Made by a program: the position numbers and the translations under genes. Positions 47,309 through 57,857 of a DNA stretch of 64,000 nt are shown here, piece after piece (the first letter of the stretch is position 1; the number at the start of each line of letters is the position of its first letter). Origin of the DNA: Acanthochlamys bracteata (taxonomy: Eukaryota > Streptophyta > Magnoliopsida > Pandanales > Velloziaceae); NCBI GenBank assembly GCA_019914995.1, contig CM034128.1:2482501-2546500 (forward strand). The letters run 5' to 3'. Below the pieces are notes generated by a model. It was not told the DNA's origin and searched no databases. It saw only the letters and a program-made list of their open reading frames with translations.

Positions 47309-50300
47309 TTAGGTGGGGAGAAGTGGCTGTCTCTCATCATGTCCAATTCGATGGCTAGCCTGCCATGAGAGAAAAATGAATCAGAATTTGACAAATAAAA
47401 AAAACACAGAATTTATTTGCAACTAAAAGGGAGTAAATCAGCATACATCCTCAGTTGCACCAGCAGTCATGTTTATGAAAGACATATCCTTGGACCTGAA
47501 CAAAGATGTAAATTGAATGAGAACGGCTAAATTTCAAACACTTATGAACTGCATGAGGCACATATGCAATTTATCACAGAAATAAGGACAATGAAAAACA
47601 CACTTTGGATTATGTACATCCATCACTTCCATCATTCCATTAGGAGCCTCGTCTTTGACTTTTGCAAGTGGCGAAAAGAACTGGCGTTGTAAAGAAAAAA
47701 CATGTAAGAGAAGTTAATAATACCATTTTCATTAGATAGTAAACTCTACTCTATATTTACCTGATGCATGGATATAAATACAATTGAGATTCCTAAGATG
47801 AAGTTCATAGTTAAACTGTGACCAAACAATGCAGCAGATGCTATCCCAGTAAAAATTGTGGCAACAGAGGATGAATACTTTTTCAGAATTGTATCTGCAA
47901 GAAAATAAAAGTAGCAAATTACACGACTTTGATTTGCATCTAAACAAAGTGAAGCTCTTCAGTCTTCAATATACAATTATTAAAAAACAATTTCCTGACT
48001 TGGTGTACCTGCATATTTGAAGAAGAACGAAGACAGGATGCCTTGGGCTGCATTGTTAATTATCAAAAAAATTGTAGCCTTGGAGTGACCTTGAAGGATG
48101 TCAAAGCTATTGGGCCCTATAATTCATAAAACAAGCACAATAATGTAATGTGAGAGTTTTCATGCAGCTAACCACACTTAGTCTGAAAAGGCATGGGTGC
48201 TGTTGATGTTATTTTAATTTAAGTATACATATTAATTAAGTACAAAACAAAGCAGTAACTGCCGATCACTATGAGTCAATGAACCAGATGCACAAAGCCA
48301 AGAACCACAGACACCAGGATACATGAATGTCTACAAAAATTTTGTTCATATAAAAGTTTCTGATTGTCTATTATATTAGTCTGCCAAGCACATAACCATG
48401 CATTATGCTTTTAAAAAGTGGAATACCTTTTACTTCATACATATGACTATTTTGGTAAAATCAGAGGAAGCAAGTCTTTTAGGAATGAATTATCAAATCC
48501 AAAAATCATATATGGAACATGGCATGCATGCAATCATCTTAAATAATTGGAACAAAAAGGAAGATCCACAGATAAACTTATTTGTGAATTTGAAATTTTG
48601 GAACATGATATGCATGAGAGGATTGTCAGATATTTTCGGATGAGTTACAAGCCTTTAATTATAGCAGTCCCAATAATTCCAAGAAAGTTGAAAATTGCCC
48701 CATATCCATACAAAAATAAGTTCTGCAGATGAAAAAGAAAAAAGAGGTTATTCAAACAATAAATCAGAAAAGAAGGAAAGTAAGGTCATTTTATTCCCCA
48801 ATAATTTGAGAAGTACGAAAGTTTCCAACCACGATATGTCAAAATGGCAGCAAATGCACCCGCTCTTTGCGACATGAACTGCTAACTTTTTAAGACCACT
48901 AAAAGATTTTCTACAATGCCGAATAAATACCTCTACCATTGTTCTTAGAATGGAAATGAATCACCTGAAGATATATGCTCGTATCAAACTGACTTTTCAA
49001 AGCATATTCATTGTAGACAGAAGCTAGAGATGGAACAGTGACCTGAAAGTTAGATCCCACGTTAGAAATGATGCCCAAGAGTGCGAAGTAACAGAAGGAA
49101 CAAAATAAGTTCATATAATATATCCTCATCTAAATAGACTCTTTAATATTTCAGGTGAAGACAAACTGCATACTGTCTTCTAGTTTGTACCATACAGATA
49201 AAAGAAAAACAAGATACTCAGAACATGTTTATATTGTGGTCCAATTTAAGCAAATTATATAAGTTTGATAAGAACAGCTTCCTTCAACAGTGATTGCACA
49301 GAACTATATTTAGGATACTATGGATTGCATGGACCTATAATTGATACCCTGTCTAAGCCTTATGGTAAATCTGTTTAAGAAACAAAATCTGTCTTGTCAG
49401 AAAAAAAAAAAACTACACAAGCAATCTACTTAAATTGGACCACAATATTTAGGATAATATGGATTGCATGGACCTAAAAGTGCATACTGTCTTGTCAGAA
49501 AAAATACCACACAAACAATCTGCTTAAGAAACAAAATCTGTCATTGCAAGAACTAAGTTGTCATCTATGGCTTATGCAAATAAATAACAAGACTGTCAAT
49601 AATAGCACTCACAAAAATCAATGTATATGCATATGCACCCATTGCCACTGGAACACCAAGAGCAGAGGAACCTTCTGGTAGTGATCGTAGCTGATTGACA
49701 CTTATTCCTATGAGCAAAAGAGCTAGAGCTTCCCACTGCCCTCCATAATATACAGAGCAAAACCAATCAGTTCTTTATCGATAATTTAAATGATAAAAAT
49801 TAACCTATCCAAATTGCAAAATCCAAATTAAACGAAAAGATCATCACTATGGACAACATAGATATTTAATTCACAGAACTTAGAGGCCAAGATCCTGTGA
49901 GCTATGAAAACAGAAAAGTGCTACACTTGCCTGAATAACAGAAAAGCGTCTTTTCATTATCATCTTCAGAAGAAGAGCAATCACCAAAACCTGCATTCAT
50001 ATAATAACATGAATTTATAAAAACAGGAAAAAAGATGAAGGAAAAGCTTTACTTCGATAGCTTTATCAGACACAAAATCAATAGAAGTTTGACTTCTAAA
50101 AAAAGACATAAAACTAATCTCTGCAGAATTTACAAGACACGCAGCACTGATCTGAATCTAGAATGCATAGCTGAAACTATAATACAAATATTCCAGTTAG
50201 GAACTGTTGGACATGCCGCACTTGAAGGACCAAGTAAACAAATATACAAATAGTATATTTCCAAATATAAGCACACCTGTGAAATATAAGTAGAAAGAAA

Positions 50301-52465
50301 AACACATCATCAAGATTATACTTTGTTGAGCAAAGGGAACTTGCAAGTGTAGGAGAAAATCCAGAAATCAGGTAGTAAAAGAATTGTGAAGTAGAACATT
50401 CTAAAATGTCTAGGTCTCTACATAAGAAAAGTAATGCATCCAAAGAACCATAAACAAAAGGCCAGCACTACCTAAGACCTCCATGAAGGATATACTTTTT
50501 AAAATAAAGAGCAACAGCAACTTACTTGGAGAGGAAACAATAAAGAGTAAAGAGATCCCCAGAAATTTAACCTAGGGAAATGCCTTTAAGCTTTCATTAT
50601 TAAACAATGAGCAATTGGTTTACCTAAATTATATAATGTTTTAAGACATATCTGAAAGCAACAAATTGTTTGAAATGCAATATAAATAATTATTACTAAT
50701 TACTTTAAATGCAAAAGACTTACCTTCAAGTTGCTCAACATTTTCACAGTTGCAGGACTGAAGTATAACTGAAAGCACATACAGAAAGTGGTGATCAGAG
50801 AAGAGAATTGAAGGTCTACTAAGCTACTATATAGTCATAGATTGAAGAAATTCAATGAAGAGCATAACGCCAATTGGGTAGTCAATGCTTAATATACCTG
50901 CATGATGAACTTTAGATAGTTGTTGATGGCATACAGTAGAGCTGGAACTGCGAGGAGGACATTATTACGTGCTGCCTAAAAAACAAATTGTTAAGTAGGT
51001 GTTGTAGATGTGTCAAGTTTGAAGATGCAAGCAAAAACCAAATGAAGCTATAGAGGGCTGAAGGGTTTGGAAACAGAAGTAACAAATGTAGCTGTACAAC
51101 AAACTGTAAGGAGAACCACATTACCAGTCAACAATGACAGCTACAATTTAGTACATTACGTACTTGAGTTTCCTAGAATACATTTTCCTCATGTAATTTC
51201 TCTATGAATGATCAGGAATAATGATAAAAAATTTAACCACAAGTGTGAACCAAAATTTTAGTTATTGCTGCCTAACATAGTAATAGATTATATTATATTT
51301 GCTGAAGTGAATAAGCAGAACTGTCAATTTCATTTGAAAATTAGAAAGCTGACATGAAGATTAGCTTCTATGATACAGACATGACAGATTTCTCTTGACA
51401 GAAAGCTAATATAGTAATAATTTGGACTATTGTGTGTTTTTCCATTTGAAATAATGCCTTAAAAGGTTATGTTGATCCATCTTTTGAAATATGAGTTTAA
51501 GATTCTGCAGTTAAAATCTCGTCGACAAGATCACATTGCAGTAATACATACAGATCAACTATGAAATAATACCTGCGTGAAGGTAGAAACTGAGAGAAGA
51601 GGTTTTTCTCCAACTTTCTGCCGTCTAGCCTGCAAGATCCAGGCATACTATAACATTAGATATTAAGATTCATGAACATTTGAGGATCAGCATAATACGA
51701 TACTCAATGAGAAGCTTATTTCATATTAAGGACTTTGAAGCATTCATGCAAATATTTCACATAAAAAATCAGCCTAAATGGAAAGTTAATAGATATCCAA
51801 AAAAATGCCTATTTTTTTGGACATTCCAAAATGAGCAAAGCTGCACAAATCATAAAGATGTCATGCATGGAAAGATCCTTTCATTTTAACAGCACATACA
51901 TAACAATTTTGAAGGCGCCGTCAAAAGTTTAACTTATCAGTTATCACTAGCCAAATAACAAACACCATTTTGCTCGTAGTTGTATTTTCATGCAAAAGTT
52001 TGTACACAAAGTTCGTAAACACTTAACAGGTTCAACTATAATATCGGACCGAAGCCTGCATACTTTATATTAAATACCTGGAGTATTAGCATGAGAATGG
52101 CGAATAGAACTTTTGTAGACTCGGTCAAGAAGTTAACACTGATAGGACTGAATTTGAAGCCCCCATCCACCTTGGACATATAGACCAGAATAGGCTGTGG
52201 GGAGACAACAGGTCGGTAAGTGGCACATAAATGTTATCAACAGACGATTTTAAATCCAAAAAATCAGTCATATTGTAATTTGCTTGTAACTTACCTGAAG
52301 ACCAACCAAGATGCAGTCACCAACTACCAAAAGGAAAGTAAGAGCTCTATACTTTGCTGATATTTTGCTTCTATGCCTATCGTATGCCCTCGAGATAGTT
52401 CTTGGGCTCTGCGTAACCAATTTAGAATGACAAACACTACACTCTAGCACTCCATTCTTCAGCAT
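47309..52465 (-). CDS. CMP-sialic acid transporter-like / UDP-galactose transporter (SLC35A family)
   Basis: Golgi multi-pass nucleotide-sugar transporter of the plant CSTLP group; the true plant substrate is debated. Fourteen exons join in phase to 405 residues: 52465-52295, 52194-52078, 51629-51573, 50975-50898, 50768-50724, 49990-49931, 49735-49613, 49042-48965, 48722-48653, 48116-48009, 47894-47761, 47680-47604, 47495-47447 and 47359-47309. It starts [17 protein letters not shown], then [10 protein letters not shown]. Family blocks include [109 protein letters not shown] and the cytosolic tail ending ERQPLLPT. A 5' UTR intron probably ends at TTTGTAG near 52556. Two introns need GC donors: after 49931 (CAG|GCAAGT) and after 48653 (AAAG|GCTTGT). 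The gene appears intact. Confidence 0.94.
49308..49545. repeat. Intronic direct duplications
   Basis: Inside the intron between transporter exons 7 and 8, ATATTTAGGATA(C/A)TATGGATTGCATGGACCTA occurs at about 49305-49338 and again at about 49444-49476. TTAAGAAACAAAATCTGTC occurs at about 49375-49395 and 49524-49542. This indicates a local segmental duplication of roughly 140 bp. Confidence 0.7.
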
Positions 52466-53401
52466 CTCGATTTTCCTTCAGAAAGTACCAAAATCGCAGC
52501 TACAATATTTTCTTTGTCCAGAAGTTTAGCAAGTGGAATGCAGGAAATGTCCCACCTACAAACAACTGCCATTACAAAGGGAAAGAAATATCCGCTATTA
52601 GATGTTTGCAAAAGAAATACACAACAAGCAGCTAGCATATATAAATACAAAGTGAAAGAGTTCAACCAAAAAGCGATCAATGAGTTCAACCAAAAGGTGA
52701 TCAATACAATATCCGCTATTCATGTAAATGAATTAACCACATGGAGATCCCTGGCAAGCAAAGCGGAGTAGAGAGATTCATACTGTTTAGGAAAGCACAC
52801 CAGAAAACAATCGCAGCAAGTCAAAAACTAAAGCATAACCAGGAAATCTAATACAACTTCCATCAGATCTCAACTCGAATCCTAGCAACTAAACTCCCTC
52901 CTGATATTAGATCTTACAGCTGGATTAGAAAGAAATGAACAGGATTCTTAATCCAAAATTCCAGTAATATGATAAACAAAAATTTAGAAACTTAGCTTGA
53001 TCACTAAAAATTGCGAAAATTGAATCAAGAATATGAATCTCACAATTGCTTAAAAGAGAGCGAATTCCAGATCGAGATTCAAGATCAAAATAAACAAAAA
53101 TTTAATCCAAACAAAAGATCAGAATACAGAATTCAAATCAAAGAACAACACCAAAAAGATAAATCGATCTGAAATTTCAGCTGACCTAAACAAAAATTTT
53201 CAAATCAGTTGAAGATCTTCCCGCTGGATCTATCACAACCTTCGATCCCCTTGAAGAAGAAGGAAAGACTTATTTGGTTGGCGGGTGAAAGAACGAATGA
53301 ACAACAAACGAAGGTTAGATTAGAAGCTGTTCACGATATTATTATATGATAAGTATTAACAAACAAAGGATTGTTAGGTGACGACGAAGAGTTTAGACTT
53401 T

Positions 53402-53416
53402 AGAGAGAGAGAGAGC
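53402..53416. repeat. (GA)n microsatellite
   Basis: Short GA run in the probable 5' leader of the nucleotide-sugar transporter gene. Confidence 0.8.
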
Positions 53417-53543
53417 ACACACAAGTACACAACAAGCGTCTCTGTTGCTTAACACTTCATTAATTTTTAAACTCATAACAGCAGCAGAGCACAACGTTGT
53501 AAGCTTCTGATTCGAAGAAGAGGACGGCCCAATTTATAATGGC

Positions 53544-53553
53544 TATTTATAAA
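53544..53553 (-). promoter_or_regulatory. TATA box of the nucleotide-sugar transporter gene
   Basis: TTTATAAATA on the minus strand, about 1.1 kb upstream of the ATG, which fits a leader containing an intron. GGCCCA/TGGGCC (site II-like) motifs lie nearby at about 53525-53532 and 53622-53628. Confidence 0.45.
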
Positions 53554-53649
53554 CAGCCTTACTCATTTCTGATCTACAATAAAGAGTACCAATTTCATAA
53601 AGGGCTATCTGTAAAGGTTGTGGCCCATTAGGAAAAGTAGAGGGAAAAA

Positions 53650-54525
53650 GAATTGAAAGGATTCTTGAGTCTGTTCTCTGGTGGATTAATTCGTTTAATT
53701 TTATTAAAGACATATTCCAATTCTCACTAAATTTTACTTTTATTTTAAATTTTATTTTACTTACTTCAAATTAATATTCTAAAATTACACTTATTCCGAT
53801 CGAAACTCGCTTGTCCTTGAAACACGCCCCGAGACAAGATTGAAAACCTTGTTCTCTGCTAAGTGTTCTGCTACCAGCTCTTGTTAATTCTGAGTTGTTT
53901 TTCTGCTATGGAATGGTTTTGCGGCAAAATTCCAAGGTACGATTATGAAAGGTCTTTCGCTCAAATGCAGTATCGATTCTTGCTTTTTAATAATTTTTTC
54001 TAAAAATTTGTTACTGGTATGATGATTGATGCGGGGAAACAGAAAAGGATAGGATTTGTTTTCGAGCATGAAGGTTGTTTTTTTTTTAAATGGGGGAGAA
54101 AAAGTAAGATTTTTTTCAACTGCAATTATTAATCTATTATGCGAAATTTTCTGGCCTTTCGCCAATGACTTGTGCTGCAATTTCTAATTTCAACTGCATT
54201 GCAAGTTCTTAAGCTTCGCTCTTCAAAACTTGTTCATATTTTGTCTTTGCATATATTACTATAAAATCTCACTGTTATGGGTTCTTGTTGCTGTGATAGG
54301 ATTCGGGGATCATTCGAAAATATTTACTTAAAGGCAATAGAACAATTTTATGTGACAGCATTTGATTGATAGAAACGTGAAACATCTGTTGTTTTTGCAT
54401 TTACCTAATTTTTTTATCATTCATGTTACGATGTTATATTTTGGAGTCCTATCTATTTTCTGTTAAGAGTTCTGAAAATGAACAAGTTCAATTTTTTTAC
54501 TTTATTTATTTATTTATTTATTTTT
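53650..54525. other. Intergenic; no gene recognised
   Basis: No coding pattern seen in this stretch; it may include upstream parts of the CID-type relic, but none could be read. Confidence 0.35.
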
Positions 54526-54531
54526 GCCTAG

Positions 54532-54880
54532 GTGACCGAAGAGCAGCTTGCTTCAGTTTTTAGCAGATGTGGAGGGGTACAATTTTTCTTTTAGCTGTAG
54601 TTTACATTCTTGTTGAATGAATATGCGTATAAATTTTTAACATTTACCTCTCATGAAGGTGAGAATGCCGTGTATGTGATGATTCCAATTCTGTTCTTCA
54701 TTTCTCGTTCATTGAATTTACAGATGAAGGTGACTTGCTCTTCTATCATGATGGCTTCTATCTCGTTCAGAAGGTGCAAGGACTGCTTTAAAGATGACTG
54801 GGATGATACTTGGGTACTATCCAGTACGGTCCTTCTAAAACTGCAATAGCACCAGTTAACCCCATTTCTTACCTTAGGTG
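54532..54880 (+). pseudogene. Relic of a CID-type RNA-binding protein (PAM2 plus two RRMs)
   Basis: CID8-13 proteins bind poly(A)-binding protein through PAM2 and carry two RRMs. After a CCTAG acceptor at 54531 the sequence reads VTEEQLASVFSRCGG, the start of RRM1. At about 54704-54729 FSFIEFTDE follows, then from 54771 EGARTALKMTGMILGYYPVR and, after a frameshift, PSKTAIAPVNPISYLR, all in RRM1 order. Between the DE and EGAR codons lies a 41-nt GT...AG segment (54730-54770). The first strand of RRM1, the PAM2 motif and RRM2 were not found. Function lost. Confidence 0.75.
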
Positions 54881-55799
54881 AGAGAATCTGAAAGCGTCTA
54901 GATTTTAGTAATCATTTCTTATCCTTAGCATGTTGAGATACTTGAAACTTTTTTCTTTTTTTTTGGGAAAAGATTAGGATTTGGATTGATTCTGGGCATT
55001 GAGAGTAGGACGGGTATTAATGGTTATTTGGAGCTTGGCTGCGTGAATTAGTCCTCTAGTAAATGTTGTGGTTTTATTTCTCATGAGTGATGATGTTAAG
55101 GCGCAGATTTAGGAGTTGTTTTTAATCTGCGGGCATTGGTTGTTTTGTGGAGATGGAGCTTGCTTTATACCTAGCTTCTCTGTCATGATGCAAACTTTAT
55201 TTGGATATCGTTCATTTGATTCATGTTGATTCTGATCTGAGTTGGGATTAGTTAATCGTTTTGCTGACGATAAAAGTTCTGTTGGAGAAATTCTCTCAAC
55301 ATATAGACTTGAGAAGTTTTGGTAACATGAAGAGCAAAGCCTATGGCAACAGAGCAGGGTTGAAGAGTGTGCTTCACGTTGAGGTTTCATGCTCTTTGGT
55401 TCCGAGCATATGAAGAAGTTTTAATGAGCGAGGATCACTGGGTTTCTGCATACAATTACAACTACCATTAACTTTCAAGTGCCTCAAGAAAGTAAGACAA
55501 ATAGTTATTGAAGAATGGATAAAACAAATTGCACTTTACAAACTTGACTTTTGGGGGTGGCAATACCTTTCTTATACCTCATACTTAGCCAATTGCTCCT
55601 CATTCAACGAAAATATGGTCAATTGGCTTTGTTTTGTAAGTGTCCTTAAGCTGATGTGGTCCTTAAGTTCATGCACTTCTTCAAAAGCACACCAAAACCA
55701 TCGGTATATCCTTGAGGCAACCAGAGACAAAAAATGACAGCAGGGAACAAGCTCAGCTTTACATCCAAAACCTGCTTGTTTGCTTCCAAGGAAGTCCCA

Positions 55800-57131
55800 C
55801 TTGAGTGTGTACCTCAAGTCCCAGGAAGTTTTGTCTCTCTGGAAATCGTAATTCAGAAACAGTGAAGTCATTGATCCCTTACTTTAAAGTATCATTGTTA
55901 AATGGAGGCTTATCTAATGCTGATGCAGACAGACAGACAGAAGAGTCCCAGCCGGAACTAGATTACCAGGTGTCTTCGTTTGTGCAAGCCGTATATCCTT
56001 TACTGACAGACTGGTATAACATTTTCTTTTGAGCTTCCAGCTATTGAAAAAGCTCTGAGTCTGCGCAAAACATGCTCCTCACAGTTAGTGAAGGGAAACC
56101 AGTTGATCCCCAGCTCTTTATCTGAGGTTCAAAACTTCAGGATTACTACTGAAGGTCTGAGAATAGCACTGAATGATGTTGCGAGGTGTCCTTTGAAGAA
56201 GTAGTAGTATGGGGAAGCAATCAAGCCTGGAATTTGCTGAACTTTCTTCCTAAGAGAAATGTCATGTTCATCTTGATGCATGCTTAGGAGCCAGGCAAGG
56301 AAGTTTGGCTCTGTTGTGGCTATAGTTGATGCAAGTAGCCTGGCTGGCATTAGAGAGCATTGGAATACACCAATTCCAAATGAGAAAACTGACTTAACTA
56401 GTTTCTTACACCATTCAGGCGATGGTGTCAGTGTGAAGGAAGAAAATGCTGCACAAATGTGGAACGAAAAACACTGTCGGCAGATAAACCAGTTGTGGCA
56501 GTTGGTGGCTTGGTGCAGGAGCCTTAGAACTTATCGGAGCTTCATCTTTATCAAACACTTTCTGTGCATCCACTGTCATCAAGCTTGCAACATAAGATTC
56601 CTGTTACCTTAAAGCTATGTTAGCTCAATTCCAGAGAAAAGCTGGATCAGACTAAGTAAGATTCTTGTCCATCAAAACTTATACCAAGGTGTAGAAAGTG
56701 CTGGAGCCAAGACAACTCTAAAGTTGACCTTTTCGGCAAAGAAAATTCGTACTGTCACTCATACTATTATAGCTTCTGTTGAGAGGACTAGTTTGTTGGC
56801 TATGAGCTTTTATAAGATAATGCTACATAGACGGTGAAGACCATTTAAGTACACTCCATGGGGTTGATTTGCCTGTAGTGTGGGATTATGCTCTGGGTTG
56901 ATGCTCTATGGTGATGGAATTGAATGTGCAGCTGAGGCAGTCCCCTCTGTTCCCATTATGACAAACTTGGGATTGTGGGCATCAAAACTTGCAACAAGTG
57001 TGGCAGGAAGTAAGGCAATCCAACAGTGTCAAAATAAAGGAGGCTATACAGTCATTGATGTACAATCTCAAGAAATTCAAAGTGCAGTAATGCGGACTAT
57101 CATTGTGGTTCAATCTCTTACTTCGTGTTGA
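55800..57131 (+). pseudogene. Relic of an unrecognised gene
   Basis: Several open stretches look like real protein but sit in different frames with stops between them. At 55805-56030 the reading contains SPRKFCLSGNRNSETVKSLI and ELDYQVSSFVQAVYPLLTDW; near 56130-56205 SEVQNFRITTEGLRIALNDV then ARCPLKK, broken by a stop. At 56301-56450 it has KFGSVVAIVDASSLAGIREH then TPIPNEKTDLTSFLHHSGDG; near 56693-56800 GVESAGAKTTLKLTFSAKKI; at 56880-57130 LCSGLMLYGDGIECAAEAVP. The pieces are colinear on the plus strand and may be one gene or two. I do not recognise the family. Broken frames argue for a pseudogene; unresolved introns could explain part of this. Confidence 0.45.
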
Positions 57132-57139
57132 AACCAATT

Positions 57140-57857
57140 TTCAGCAAAGAGGGAGACTTTTTGCCACCAGACCTATTATGCGGTTGCGTCAACTCTATCA
57201 AAGATTGCAAGAAGCATGATAGTAATAATGCTTTGGGAGTCTACACATTGCACATAGCATAAATACAAATAGGAATTGAAGTTTTATCTGGAACCGTTAT
57301 TATATGGAAGATGTATTAGTAAGAGTAGCCTTGACCACATAAGAACTTATAATGTTTAAGCACATTGCAGAAGTTCTGGTATATGATGGATAGTTTGAAA
57401 CAATGTTGTATGTTATTGGTTATATTCTCTCATCAACTTCGTCTAGTTCGGATCCATGAGGTTATAAAACCATGCCCCCTTTGCTTTTTTATTTTCTGGT
57501 GAAACTTTTGATTGAAGAAATGGTCATTTTCTTCAAGATGACATTTGAAAATTAATGCCAGGATAATACAGGAATTTCTTATCTCTTTATTTTGCTGCAT
57601 CTCTTACCAGCTGAATGTGGGTTTACGGCTAAATAATAGATTCGTCGAATAAAAGAAATGTAATATATAAACATTTTGGTCATGATTTGCTACAGATTTG
57701 CTATATTGAATATTATATCGATCAGCCAATGGGCTGAAAGTTGCATTATTCCTTTGGAATAACAATCAGCTTTCTAACGAAACAGAAAAGGATAGTTCGC
57801 TTCTTGTGAGCAAATGGCGCGAAAACCTTGTGGCTGTTCAGTATTCATAAAGCGGGG
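57140..57857. other. Intergenic and 3' UTR of phosphoglycolate phosphatase
   Basis: No gene recognised; the right part is presumably the 3' UTR of the minus-strand phosphatase gene. Confidence 0.4.
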
